A stretch of DNA of 64,000 nt, taken from positions 372,001-436,000 of the forward strand of contig JAOWBW010000865.1 of the NCBI GenBank assembly GCA_026119855.1. Direction: 5' to 3'. Below the pieces are notes generated by a model. That model did not search any database, had not been told where the DNA came from, and saw only the letters and a list, made by a program, of their open reading frames with translations. Below are positions 1 through 11,837 of this stretch, in pieces. Both the position numbers and the translations under genes were made by a program. This DNA comes from Campanula takesimana. Its lineage: Eukaryota; Streptophyta; Magnoliopsida; Asterales; Campanulaceae. Position 1 is the stretch's first letter, and each line of letters begins with the position of its first letter.

Positions 1-492
1 TTGAATAAAAATCAGTGGTGGAAAATGAAGAAAGATAATGAGTGGTGGGGTAGAGTGAATATAAAATTATAAAAAGTAGGTTATTTTTGGAAGTGTCAAG
101 TGAGCTGGGACGGACCAAAATAAAAATAAATGTCAAGTGAGCTAGGACGGGGGGAGTATTTGTTATTGCAAGCACAGGGGTGCAAGACACGTGTGTGTTA
201 TGTGTAAATAAGGGCTGGTCTGTCGTCACCTTCTTCATTAAACGGCAACAACATCACCATTCCCCAATTAATGGTGGAATTAACTCCCACACAATAAATA
301 CCAAATCCCTCGCTTTTCTCCTTCCAAAAGGAGCAATTCCCTTCAACCCTTCTAGCCATTCACACATTACACATACACCTGAGAAATAACAATTATACCC
401 TTAAAAGGTCATGTTAAATGCATATGACTGTTTTTTCATAAAAAGCAAAAAATTTCGTTAGTTTTTATACCAATTTACAACAAAATGACAAA
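1..492. other. Left flank of the CACTA element
   Basis: This AT-rich DNA lies outside the big transposon. Positions 89-156 carry two diverged copies of a GTCAAGTGAGCTxGGACGG phrase. The second ends in GGGGGGAG followed by TA, which looks like the right end of a Stowaway-type MITE whose left end is outside the window. A short open frame at 180-389 has no recognisable domain and I do not treat it as a gene. Confidence 0.5.
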
Positions 493-599
493 CACTACTA
501 GAATAAACAAATTTAGGGACCAAAATTTGGAGACCAAAACAATGGACACAAAATAGAGACCAACAATTTATATATCACAACCAATAAATGGTTGCAAAG
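493..599 (+). repeat. CACTA left terminal and subterminal repeats
   Basis: The terminal CACTACTAGAA is followed by three GGACC/AGACC-type subterminal motifs (GGGACCA, GGAGACCA, AGAGACCA). The stretch ends where the Gypsy element inserted. The last five bases, CAAAG, are one copy of that element's target-site duplication. Confidence 0.8.
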
Positions 600-1947
600 T
601 GATGGATAAAAATCCACTGTGTAATAAAATACCTTGCAAGTGTACAAGTGCCGAAGCAGCAGTATACAAAAGTAAGGGTCGAACCACAGAGACTCGTGGA
701 TAAACAAGTTGATTTAATTAATGTAAAGAGTAACCAAAGGGGGGTTTTTGATTTGATTTTTAATTAAACTAATTTTACCTACTAAACAATAAAAACAACT
801 AACTTAACTAGCACAAGGAATCAGGGCTTTAAACCAAGAGATAACAAGCAGTTCACGGATTGGTGATCACAATTACACTTTCTTTATGCTATTTTGATGA
901 TATAAGAAATAATATTGATTTTAGGGTTCATTCACTTATTTAAGAATTGGGACGGTTAGGTGGCCGGATTGCAATTCTATTATCCTATGTAAATTAATTC
1001 TTCCGCAAGGTCCAATTAAAACACACAGAATTTATTAAGTTTCAAAGAACATAAAAACCTAGTTTGTCTCTTTTTCCGCAAGGTCCAAAATCCAAACTAT
1101 TTAACACACCAATGGCTATGTTTGACTGTCCACGCAAGTGCAAGAAATCAAACCCTAATAGTTAAAGAGCCAAAAATATCTATCAATATAATTGAAACTC
1201 AAAAACGGAATTGAATCTATTGTGTTAAACTAAAACTACAATTATCATCTCATAGCATAAAGATCATGCAATTGTTCACAACCAATCCGCAAACCAAGGA
1301 ATTTAGCTACTCATACCCATAGCAATTATCACAAGAAAACAATTAGAAATCATAAACCTGGATAATACGCTTGATGTTTGAAAGATCTAAAATCTTGATT
1401 ACAACTTGAATCCATGATAAAACCTAAAAGAAAGCATAAAGAAATAAAATACTGCACTCTACTATTTATACAGAGAGAAACTAGGGCCCAAAAATAGGGA
1501 AAATTAGGTCAAAACCCGCTTTGGAGAGGAATCCCGAAATTCAGTACGGAAGGAGTGAGCGGGCGCCTGATGGTACCCAGGCGGGCGCTCATTTGGACAG
1601 AAACATTGGTTCTTCAGAATTCGAATTGAGCGTCCGCTCGATACTCTACAAGCGGGCGCCTGCTCTGTTTTTTTGAACTTCCTTGTCTTTTCTCCATCTT
1701 GACTTGCCCAGCTTCCAATTGACTTCTGGTTTTGACTCACGCGCTCTTGGTCTTCACAATTAACCCTTGAGGACTTTGTTCACCACCACAAATGACACTA
1801 AAAGTGTTCAAAATATACAAATAATAACCAAAGTTCCTCAAATCACAAATGGACCAAAATTACATCAAACTAGTCTAAATTACAATCAAAAGTCAATAGA
1901 AATACCATGAAATTGTAGAGATTACATACATGAAAAACCAACCATCA
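600..1947 (-). repeat. Gypsy1 3' LTR
   Basis: This matches 6311-7658 base for base except for scattered substitutions, so insertion is fairly recent. It starts TGATGG and ends CCATCA on the plus strand. Positions 1557-1662 hold four GC-rich motifs (GAGCGGGCGCCTG, CCCAGGCGGGCGCTC and two relatives). Confidence 0.95.
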
Positions 1948-3676
1948 AATTCCCCCACACTTAGACCATTACTCGTCCCTGAGTAATATTCCTAATCCCA
2001 CATCTAAGCACCGGTCTAATTAGCGTAGCATGGAGGAAAATGATAACTATCTCCTCTACAACTCCCATCTCAAACAAGTCAATGTAATAACAAATCACTC
2101 GGAGTATAAATGACTCCGCTCCTTATAACTCTGCAACACGAAAAATGACAATGAAAACAAAAATGGCCCTAATTGATAGCACACCCATAATATGACTATA
2201 ACACGCTTATCCAACTAGGGCCCACTCAAAAAGCTAGGGGAACTAAAATGTCCTAAGCTTCCCCCACGCTTACCTTTCACTACATCCTCCCTAAAAAAGA
2301 AATCAAAGTCAACATAGTTCAACAATGATTTACCTCATCATAAGCTCCAATACCCCTTATGACTCCCGAAACGAGTGAGGATTTCTAACCTAACACCACT
2401 AAACCAAACCTCCTACTTCAAAAATGTCCTACCCAAACACTCCAAACCGCCCTTGTGTCACCTACGCCATAGAACTTCTTTTTCTTTCACTCCCTCTCCT
2501 TTTGCCTAGGCGCCCTTTCGGGTTTTCACCTAGCCTCTCTTTTCTTTTCATTTTTTTTTTTAGAATAACTATACAACAAAGCAAGTGATAACATGCATCA
2601 ACCAACAACCAACCGATATTCCTACCCCCCAAACCAAATATGAGCATTGCCCCCAATGCTCTTCACAACTAAGCATAAAAACGTAGGGAATGGAAATACC
2701 TCGAGCTACTCACGGTGGGGGAGGTCCAAAAATATCGTCCCAAGGTCCCGGTACGCCCTAACCTGAGCTCAATCCCTCGTCTGGACGTCTGTTCCAACTG
2801 TCCCAAGCATTCCATCCACTCTGAGGCGGTGGCGGAGGTGGTACATACTGAGGCGGTGGAGGGTAAGTTTTAGAAAGAGAGAGAGAAATTGGAGACGATG
2901 AATAATTTAGGTTAAAACCTCCCAAAAACCCGTTTTTACACAACTGGGGACTTCTCAACCCGTCAACCGGGCGGGCGCTCACCAAGACTCAAGCGCGCGC
3001 TTATTTGGGCAGAAACATCATACTTTTCGATTTCGAAATCAAGCGTGCGCCCCCTGTACACCAAGCGAGCGCTTGATATGTTTTTCCAGCAGTTTTTTTT
3101 TTTTTTTTACTGCTGGTTTGATTGCTCCACCACTGGTTGAATTGATTTCCTGCACATCACCACAAACAAACCTCACAAATGTAATATCCGTTATGAACAT
3201 AAAAAAATGACCCAAAATATTTTTGGAGGGTGACACTATTTATACTCCCCTATAAACCCACAAACTCGGAGAGATCCATGAAGGATGACACGGACTAAAC
3301 TTTTGACCGCACTTTCGTTGCCTACGTTCTCCCTAGGACAATAAAGAGCTCAGGTCACCGTAGTTCGAACCGACCAACACTGACACACAAATTTAACCAC
3401 CACCCCCGAACCAAAAGTTTGCTATGTCCTCATGGCAATGAAGAACAACATACTTTCACTTTAAGGATAATGATAATCTAACAGAAAGAAAAATAAATAA
3501 TACTTGGTTGGGTTGCCTCCCAACAAGCGCCTTTGTTTAACGTCGTTAGCCCGACGGTGGCCCCATTCCTATTTGGGGTGGAGATTGGCCACATTGACTC
3601 TGGCTTTTGCTTTTCTGCCTTTTGCCCACCTTAAGTGTTCTCGTGCATGAATGCCCACAATTGCCCACACATACTC
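1948..3676 (-). other. Gypsy1 polypurine tract and long non-coding internal region
   Basis: Immediately inside the 3' LTR (1948-1962) the minus strand reads GTGTGGGGGAATT, a good polypurine tract. The rest has no retrotransposon domain. A short minus-strand frame at 2758-2985 is proline-rich but has no recognised family. Positions 2967-3075 carry a second, diverged copy of the GC-rich module seen in the LTR, including GGGCAGAAACAT. A T-run lies at about 3096-3109. Confidence 0.6.
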
Positions 3677-6252
3677 TCACTTTTTAATTAATTCTGGGAG
3701 AACCCATCGGATCTTTGAGGCTCCCTTGTGCTTTTTCTTTTTCACTTTTGGGCTCTTTTCCTTCTTACTAGTACCTGTAGAACAAGAAGAAGCAAGACTG
3801 GTACAAGATTTTATATGAGGCGCCGACTTCTCATTGAAGTGGCCTAGGGGGTGAAACGGGCCATCACTAGAATGGTTTTCGTCAGCCTTATGGGATATGG
3901 CCATGGCATGAACGTCCACATTATCCCTAGTTTTCTCACCTCCATTCAACACACTCTCCAATTTCCCACTATCACTCTCATGCCCTACATGCTCAGGTAC
4001 GCACTCACCTACCTCATCCACAAAATTACATGAGTCCTCATCAATCGAAGGATGTTTCATGATGTCATGCACAGGGATCTCTAAATGTTCATTGGCCACA
4101 CACATTGATAATGTCCCATTCCCCACATTAATTATTGTGTTGGTGGTCACCATGAATGGTCGCCCAAGCAATATGGGAGATTCACGGTGATCAACAACAT
4201 TATTAACAGTTTCAAGAACGATGAAATCTACAGGGACAATCAACTTGCCTACTTGAACTAAAACATCCTCCACAATACCCAACGGTCGTCTAATGGAACG
4301 ATCAGCAAGTTGAAGGGTCAATGTAGTGGGTTTTAGCTCAGGCAAGCCTAACTCAAGATACTTGTGATATGGCAATAAATTTATGCTAGCACCAAGATCT
4401 AACATCGCCTTCACCTTGGTAGAATCCCCCAAAGTAATGGATATTGTGAAACTTCCCGGGTCCTTTTGTTTAGGTGGGAAGTCTTGTCGAACCACAGCAC
4501 TAGCACTCTCTCCCATGATCAATTTCTCTTCTTTCCCATACTTAGGTTTCCTGGAGTTAATTTCTTTGAAAAACTTGGCATAAGCAGGGATATTTTTTAT
4601 CACATTCAACAACGGGAGATAAATATTGACTTTTGAAAACACCTCATATAACTCCGACATTTGTTTATTCAACTTGTGCCTCATAAAACTTCCAGGAAAC
4701 GGCATAGGAGGTACATATGGCTTGGGAGTGGGAGTCTCAGTATTAGAATTTTTTCCCATTCCATTTGTACCTTTATCAACAACATTACTCTCAAGAATCT
4801 CAACAGCAGGAGAAGATGTAGCAACAGGGAGTACCTCATTATTTACCTGATTGCCATTATGTAGGACAGTAATGGCCATGGCTTGCTGCCCTTGACTTGG
4901 GAAAGTTCCCGGTTTATGTCCTTGCTGCCCTTCAGCTAGTTGACCAATTTGGGTCTACAGCTTTTTGTTAACCGCATCTTGCTGCTTCTCTCGCTGCTCC
5001 ATCATCATCCTCATCTGCTGTTGCTCTTGCATCATTGACCTCATCATATCCTCCAAAGATTGCTTGGGTTGCTGTTCTGGATTTCCTTGTGGGGGAGGAG
5101 GATAGAGAGGTTTCTGTTGAAACTGGTTCCCTTGGTTATTCCTCCATAACAGATTCGGGTGATTCTTCCAATCCGGATTATAGGTGTTAGAATACATACC
5201 ACCTTGATTCTGTCGTGGGGGATAACCTTGCATTGTATTGACCTGTTCAGAATCACACTGCACAACAACTTGGCAAATATTAGTAGCATGAGTGTTAGGA
5301 CCACAGTTAGCACAAAAATCAGATATAACATTAGCACTTGATGACCCCATATTCGTGTTAAATTTCGCCAAATTTTGGTTCATCAAGGCTACCTGTCTAG
5401 CAAACTCATCTACACCACTTAATTCATGCACTCCCCTAGGTTTCCCTCTAGAGCCTTTTTCTTGAGAATTGGCCCCTAACATCTAAAATAAATCTTGAGT
5501 TTCAGCAACAGTTTTGGCTCCTAAAAAGCCACCTGCTGCATTGTCGACCATAGCTTGGTCGGCTGCAGTCAACCCCCCATAAAATGTTTGATGTAAAAGG
5601 GCCTCAGGAAAAGCATGATGGGGGCATTGCACTTAAATCTATCCCATGCCTCATGGAATGGCTCACCTTGATCTTGAGTAAATCCTATAATTTTCTGTCT
5701 AAAGGTGGCCAAAGTGGCATGTGGGAAAAATTTCTTAAGAAAAATATCGTGCAACCCATCCCATGTGGTAATACTCCTAGCAGGAAGTAACAGTAGCCAT
5801 GTTTTGGCTGCCCCTTGAAGAGCAAAAGGGAAATATTTAAGCCTTAATTGTTCGTCAGTAACCCCCTCCTTGACTGGGAATCCCGACACAATCATCATAT
5901 ATTCTCTCAAAAAGTTCAAAGAATCCTCACCGGGAAGACCCTGGAACTTAGGCAACTGACTAAAATAATGGCCCTTTGCCTCATAGGTTTTAGCTGCATC
6001 AGTCAAGACAATGCACGACACCGATGTGTCGACCTTGGGCCTAGCATATTCTTTCATTAATGGGTTTTCCATTACTACTTCAATTTCTTCTCCCTCGGTG
6101 GAAGAAGTTTCCAATTCACTTAATACTACCTCTGCCTCGGTGACAGAAGTCTCAGATTCAGACTCACTAATAGAGGGAATGCCCCTATCAAGTCTATCAA
6201 TATTATCGTTCAGAGGGACCAACTGGGGATCCAATGAACGTCTACCAAACAT
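3677..6252 (-). pseudogene. Gypsy1 gag-aspartic protease, decayed
   Basis: The frame starts at 6252 with a retrotransposon gag capsid domain over about residues 90-210. A one-base frameshift near 5625 leads to an early stop at 5569. The other frame continues to a TAG near 5481. It then resumes over 5482-4955, which includes a CX2CX4HX4C zinc knuckle (CANCGPNTHATNIC) and Q/M-rich coiled sequence. Another TAG lies near 4953, and the frame continues through 4879-3677 with a retropepsin-like domain: the expected D-S/T-G site reads DLGAS, followed by ILLGRPF. The product ends at 3677 with no RT. The protein would form particles and process them, but at least three breaks plus the altered DLGA site make it non-functional here. 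Confidence 0.88.
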
Positions 6253-6285
6253 ACACCGATTAAATGAACTTGTAAATCACAACAA

Positions 6286-6305
6286 GTCCCCAGCAGCGGC
6301 GCCAA
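6286..6305 (-). other. Gypsy1 primer-binding site
   Basis: Just inside the 5' LTR the minus strand reads TGGCGCCGCTGCTGGGG. This resembles the TGGCGCCGTTGCCGGGG site used by many Athila-type elements, usually assigned to tRNA-Asp. It lies a few bases from the LTR end, as usual for this lineage. The tRNA assignment is from general knowledge, not tested. Confidence 0.7.
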
Positions 6306-6310
6306 AAACT

Positions 6311-7658
6311 TGATGGATAAAACTCCACTGTGTAATAAAATACCTTGCAAGTGTACAAGTGTCGAAGCAGCAGTATACAAAAGTAAGGGTCGAACCACAG
6401 AGACTCGTGGATAAACAAGTTGATTTAATTAATGTAAAGAGTAACCAAAGGGGGGTTTTTGATTTAATTTTTAATTAAACTACTTTTACCTACTAAACAA
6501 TAAAAACAACTAACTTAACTAGCACAAGGAATCAGGGATTTAAACCAAGAGATAACAAGCAGTTCACGGATTGGTGATCACAATTACACTTTCTTTATGC
6601 TATTTTGATGATATAAGAAATAATCTTGATTTTAGGGTTCATTCACTTATTTAAGAATTGGGACGGTTAGGTGGCCGGATTGCAATTCTATTATCCTATG
6701 TAAATTATTTCTTCCGCAAGGTCCAATTAAAACACACGGAATTTATTAAGTTTCAAAGAACATAAAAACCTAGTTTGTCTCTTTTTCCGCAAGGTCCAAA
6801 ATCCAAACTATTTAACACACCAATGGCTATGTTTGACTCTCCACGCAAGTGCAAGAAATCAAACCCTAATAGTTAAAGAGCCAAAAATATCGATCAATAT
6901 AATTGAAACTCAAAAACGGAATTGAATCTATTGTGTTAAACTAAAACTACAATTATCATCTCATAGCATAAAGATCATGCAATTGTTCACAACCAATCCG
7001 CAAACAAAGGAATTTAGCTACTCATACACATAGCAATTATCACAAGAAAACAATTAGAAATCATAAACCTGGATAATACGCTTGATGTTTGAAAGATCTA
7101 AAATCTTGATTACAACTTGAATCCTTGATAAAACCTAAAAGAAAGCATAAATAAATAAAATATTGCAGTCTACTATTTATACAGAGAGAAACTAGGGCCC
7201 AAAAATAGGGAAAATTAGGTCAAAACCCGCTTTGGAGAGGAATCCCAAAATTTAGTACGGAAGGAGTGAGCGGGCGCCTGATGGTACCCAGGCGGGCGCT
7301 CATTTGGACAGAAACATTGGTTCTTCAGAATTCGAATTGAGCGGCCGCTCGGTACTCTACAAGCGGGCGCCTGCTCTGTTTTTCTGAACTTCCTTGTCTT
7401 TTCTCCATCTTGAGTTGCCTAGCTTCCAATTGACTTCTGGTTTTGACTCACGCGCTCCTAGTCTTCACAATTAACCCTTGAGGACTTTGTTCACCACCAC
7501 AAATGACACTAAAAGTGTTCAAAATATACAAATAATAACCAAAGTTCCTCAAATCACAAATTGACCAAAATTACATCAAACTAGTCTAAATTACAATCAA
7601 AAGTCAATAGAAATACGATGAAATTGTAGAGATTACATACATGAAAAACCAACCATCA
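6311..7658 (-). repeat. Gypsy1 5' LTR
   Basis: This is the partner of 600-1947, with the same length and ends. In sense direction it would supply the promoter. The GC-rich module is at 7268-7375. The adjoining CAAAG (7659-7663) is the second target-site duplication. Confidence 0.95.
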
Positions 7659-8143
7659 CAAAGCATGCGCCAAATGCTATTAAAAATTGGAGACCATAAA
7701 GTCGTTGCTATTTTGTTTTGGCGACCACTAATTAAATTTGAGACCCAATGTACGTCGCCAGACAAAAAGGGGGAAATGTGTCAAAATTTAGCGGGAATTG
7801 AAAATATTTGGCTACCACAGAATCATTTCCAATTTTTAATTGGGATACGCGAATTTAATTGGCGACCATTAACTGTTCGGTGTACGAGTATATAAGTACG
7901 TCCTCGGCTCCCAAATTAGCCCCTTTCTTATTTTTCCACAGTTTCACGATTCTTTCTCTTTCTCTCTAGGGTCGACGACGATTGTGAAGCCTCCGCCGGT
8001 GAGTTTTCCCTCTCTCTTTCTCCTAGTTTGAAATACAGGAAGCAACACCCATTATGTTTCTCTCTTCTCCTCTGCCTTGTTCTCCCCAATAAAATCTAAC
8101 CTAACGTTGTTTTTTCATCTCTTGTTTACTTTCTCAATGTATG
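7659..8143 (+). promoter_or_regulatory. CACTA subterminal region, promoter and 5' leader
   Basis: Native CACTA DNA resumes after Gypsy1 with more GGAGACC and GGCGACCA motifs (7689-7870). A TATATAAG box is at 7889-7896. About 100 bp later a CT-rich leader ends CCGCCG followed by a GTGAGT splice donor at 7999. This looks like the promoter, untranslated exon 1 and first intron start of the transposase genes. The Copia1 element interrupts the intron; GTATG at 8139-8143 is its left target-site copy. Confidence 0.6.
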
Positions 8144-8773
8144 TGTTGGGATAATGCCTTTGAATGTGGGACGCCATATTATAGGATTGTACAACAGATG
8201 GTTTCATAATGCCTAGATAGAGCAGAAATGAAGACAAAAGAAAAAAAAGGAAGGAGCAGCAGCACCCGAACAGGTAGGCGAGCGGGCGCTCGGGTAGACC
8301 CAGGCGGGCGCTCCTGTGGGCAGAAAGTTGAGCCGCTTGGGTGATTTAATTCAGGCAGGCGCTTGGTCCAAGGTAGGCGGGAGCCTGGTCTTGCGGCAGA
8401 TCAGGCCCAACGCACGCGGACTGCAGAAAAACAAGGTTTTTCCTTTGGGACTCAAATTTAGGACTCCTTATGTCTTCAGGGTTAGGTTATGACTAGTATA
8501 AATAGAGGCTATCATCCTAACAAGATTGATTTGATGAAAATCCATAGAGTGCTCAGAGAGAGATCAATAATTCTAGATCTAGGGTTTTAGCACAGTCGGG
8601 AATTATTGTGATCAATAATTCGTGCTAGCATAGATTAGTGTGATCTTGTAAAGAATTCTCCAGATTGATAATAATATTCTCTCCCCTCCCCATGGACGTA
8701 CCAAGTTGGTGAACCACGTAAATCCTTGTGATTGCTTTATTTACTCATCAAGTCTTGTTCAATTGATCTAACA
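8144..8773 (+). repeat. Copia1 5' LTR
   Basis: It begins TGTTGGGATAATGCC and ends GATCTAACA. It matches the right LTR (29103-31017) once the hAT insertion is removed, with many more substitutions than seen in Gypsy1 or Copia2, so it is older. Four GC-rich motifs lie at 8276-8390, including CCCAGGCGGGCGCTC at 8299-8313. Confidence 0.93.
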
Positions 8774-8775
8774 TG

Positions 8776-8787
8776 TGGTACCAGAGC
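8776..8787 (+). other. Copia1 primer-binding site
   Basis: TGGTACCAGAGC differs by one base from TGGTATCAGAGC, the site complementary to the initiator tRNA-Met used by most plant Copia elements. It starts three bases after the LTR. Confidence 0.85.
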
Positions 8788-8836
8788 TTTGGTTCGTGGT
8801 TAGAGATTTAGGGATTCCGCTGCAGAGAAAGAGGAG

Positions 8837-9357
8837 ATGGGTCAAGGAGCAGATTCGATCGACAAGTTCAATGGGAAGAATAGTTTTTCTCTCTGGCAGA
8901 TCAAGATGAAGGCTTTGTTGATAGACAAAGATTTATGGGAACCGTTGGAGATTGCAATCAGGGATCGTAAGGATTCCAAGGATAAAACAGTCACCACAGA
9001 AGGTACATCAGAACAGTCAGAGAATGACAAGATAGCAGCAGTGAAGGAGGTGGCGGCTTTGAAGAAGTTAGATCAGAAGGCTCACGCCAAGATCATCAGA
9101 CAGTTGGATGATGAGATCCTAACCAATATTGCAGGAACAGACTCCGGAAGCGATCTTTGGTTGAAGTTGGAAGATATGTACATGACACTTTCATTGACCA
9201 ACAATTTATACCTGAAGAAGAAGCTATATGATTGTCGTATGACTGAAGGTACGCCCATAAATGATCATCTTAACAGATTTATTTTTGCATTACTTGAACT
9301 GCGTAATATAGGAGTAGTTGTTGATGACGAGGATGCAGCCTTACAGCTTTTAGTATC
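8837..9357 (+). pseudogene. Copia1 gag, N-terminal part
   Basis: The start MGQGADSIDKFNGKNSFSLW begins a Copia-type gag (UBN2/DUF4219-like) with the usual FxGxNFxxW-like motif. The reading is open to the insertion point of the Tat-like element; beyond it the frame merely runs into the foreign LTR and stops at 9469. After the insertion, gag continues at 17747 with a one-base frameshift near 17805. The product would be the capsid protein of the retrotransposon particle. Confidence 0.85.
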
Positions 9358-10589
9358 TGTAGACACCCCGCCTTGGACCTCTCATGTTCCGATTGCATAC
9401 ACATTCTCTATCTTCCTCTCTTCTGTTATGTTTTGTTACTTTCCGTTAACTTTTGTTACTTTTCGTTAAGTTCTTGACTTACTCCGTTAGTCTTGGATTT
9501 GACTAAGTGACAAAGTCAACCTTGAGTCTTTGTTTACTTTGTTTTTGTTGACTTTCGTGATGTTCGTTAAGCTTTTGGACTAATTCCGTTAGTTTTGGGG
9601 CTTAACTGCATTACGGGGTTAACTTTTGGGCTGAAATATGAATTTTCTGAAGCTGGGATGCGTACGCCTTTGCCCTCCTTTGTGGGAGGCGTGCTCCTCC
9701 CATGGGGGGGGGGGGTGGGAAGCGCGCGCTTCCCGCTTCCAGAATCTCAGATTTGGCCAAATTTCCCTCCTTTTCTGATTTGTAACCCCCAAGGCCATTA
9801 TGTCTTGGCTTGATCCGGGGAATGGCCATCTTTGTGACCACAAACACTTCCCTAACACCTATAAATACCTCTTCATTCCACCATGGAAAAGGAGGAGGAA
9901 TTCTTGAATCAAAAACACTTTAAAACACATAAAATCCATTTTCAAAGGGTGGTCACTATAGACAATTTGGTTCTTCCCCATTCAAGCACAAGGTACAACT
10001 CTCACTTTCTCCTTCTAAACTCTTTTAATTCTCTTTGTCAAAACTCTTTACTTGTTTTCTTCATCTCTCACTTCTCTAATGAGTATGCAATCTCCATAAA
10101 AACGGATACAACCAAAAGGCCACTTCACTATTGAAGTTTGGCCAAGGTTACATCCCAACATTCCAATCTCTATTTCAATCATTGATCATTTCTTAATGTA
10201 ATGATTTAGCAATAATTCAACATGTAATTCTTAGCATAAATAAATAAATAAAACAATTCTCTTTTTATTTCCCTTTTCTTTCCCTTATAATCGTTAGCAC
10301 ATTTTCATATTAATATATAGGATTTTTTAGCATTAGAACACCAATTGTAGCAAGACCCGCGTAAGCGGGGCGGAGTGGGTGTTTAAGTACTTCCCACTCC
10401 GTCACCTAACCCCCGAACCCTTCTCTTCCCGAATCTTTGGTTTCGTAACATTAAAAAATAGGCTATTTCTAGGTTTTTCTTATGTTCCTTTAAAAACATA
10501 GGTGGCGACTTTACAAAATAAAATCAATTAGACATCCTAGGATCCTTCCACCGCTCTAGTCGAGCCGTGTGCTCTCCCGGGTATCTACA
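9358..10589 (+). repeat. Gypsy2 5' LTR
   Basis: It has TGTAGA/TCTACA ends and a likely TATA at about 9861 (CTATAAATACC). A G-run at 9704-9715 is followed by GGGAAGCGCGCGCTTCCC, a GC-rich palindrome, and then CCAGAAT. Small open frames here are by-products of the repeat and recur in the right LTR. Confidence 0.93.
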
Positions 10590-10590
10590 G

Positions 10591-10609
10591 TGGCGACTCC
10601 GCTGGGGAC
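10591..10609 (+). other. Gypsy2 primer-binding site
   Basis: TGGCGACTCCGCTGGGGAC lies one base after the LTR. It is of the type found in Tat/Ogre-lineage Gypsy elements, usually assigned to tRNA-Arg. The assignment is from general knowledge. Confidence 0.65.
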
Positions 10610-11837
10610 TTATTAGAGGGTTAAACTTGCGTTCTTAACTTTTGGTGTTCTTATTACTGTTTTCTGGGCATTCTGGTAAAAAGGGTGGGAAGCGCGTGCC
10701 TCTGGCCTTCTTGGCCTAAAGCGAGCGCGTCCGACCCCAATTACCAGAATCGCCCGCCTCCTTTCTTATCCTTCAATTCCATGTTTCTGTGCTAACAATT
10801 ACTGCAGGGGAAAGAATTTTTTATTTAGGGTCAAGATAATCCCTTGAACCCACTGATTCGCAGGTACTGCCCAGAATCGGGCGCCTCTGCCCCTCTTTGT
10901 CTACCGCGCGCGCCTTCCGCATAGGCCACCCAATGCGCGCGCTTCTGGGCGCATTCCCAGAACAGAACAGTGCACAGAAAACAGAACAGAGCAGAATGAC
11001 AATGTGTGGGCACCGGGCCTGCACAGAACTTCTTTTATTTTCTGTTTGTTTTATCGGTCACACGGGTGATTCGAAAGTTGTAATTATGTGCTTATTTGTT
11101 TTTGTTTTTTTTTGTTTTTTTTTTTTATTTCTTTTGAAAAAAAAATGTTTTGTCACATGTTAGACCTCACACTACATGCACATATTCTTATCAATTGCTC
11201 ACTATCGAGTCGCACAATGTTCAACCCCAAACCCGTCGAGGCCCGTCCTAGAAAGTTTCAAGCTCCACCCGACCTTGACTCTTTCGAAGCGGTCAACCTC
11301 AGCCCGTGGCGTAGTTCAAGACTACATGCCGGGGGTGACCTTTAAGCCTCTCTTTAGCCGAGCACAAGCCACACAATTCTAGTCTAGGGTCTAACACTCC
11401 GTGACTCAAGTCGGTTTTCATGTACCGAGATTTCCCTAAACTAATGTCTTCAAATCATACATGCCAATTTGTTGCAATGGACGAAATAAAACTCCGTCCC
11501 CAAAAGTGGCTATCTTGGACGAAAATAAAAAATCCATCCCCGTATGTATGATTTACTACATTAATTTAGTTTAATCCCGTCACATGTAGGTATCACAAGC
11601 TTGGTGGAATCCGATGAATATATGAGACCGCGAGAAGGTCTATATACTAGTGTGACGATTCCACTATTTTTCTAGAAACCCCAAAAAGGACTCCGTCCTT
11701 CCGACTTTGTAAAAAAAAAAAAAGTCATTTTTCTCTATGTGGTTGAGTCTTTTTCCTTGTTTGTGGGTTTAATCATATTACTCAAAAGGTGTTTATGGGG
11801 ACAACCTAAGATCAACCGTGTTCTTCCAATAGGTCCA
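10610..11837 (+). other. Gypsy2 leader region
   Basis: No coding potential was recognised. GC-rich motifs related to the LTR module occur at 10685-10755 and 10870-10975, each near CCAGAAT or CCCAGAAC. T- and A-runs occur near 11100-11150 and 11710. Confidence 0.5.

Larger units (their letters stand above)
600..7658 (-). mobile_element. Gypsy1: Athila/Tat-like non-autonomous LTR retrotransposon (gag-protease only)
   Basis: Two near-identical LTRs of 1348 bp (TGATGG...CCATCA) flank an internal region of about 4.4 kb. The element is bounded by a perfect 5-bp duplication, CAAAG, at 595-599 and 7659-7663. In sense (minus) order the parts are 5' LTR 6311-7658, primer-binding site, gag plus aspartic protease, a long non-coding zone, polypurine tract, and 3' LTR 600-1947. 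No reverse transcriptase, RNase H or integrase is present between protease and 3' LTR. It therefore fits the gag-containing non-autonomous (TR-GAG) type and would need enzymes in trans. The gag zinc-knuckle and protease spacing resemble Athila-lineage elements, which is a family inference. Confidence 0.92.

Noticed and set aside
2758..2985. Proline-rich minus-strand open frame
   Set aside because: It lies in the non-coding tail of Gypsy1, has no recognised family, and its proline run reflects GGxGG-type simple sequence.
9595..9858. Short open frames in both strands of the Gypsy2 LTR, repeated near 16743-17006
   Set aside because: They recur only because the LTR is repeated, have no known domain, and overlap GC-rich non-coding motifs.
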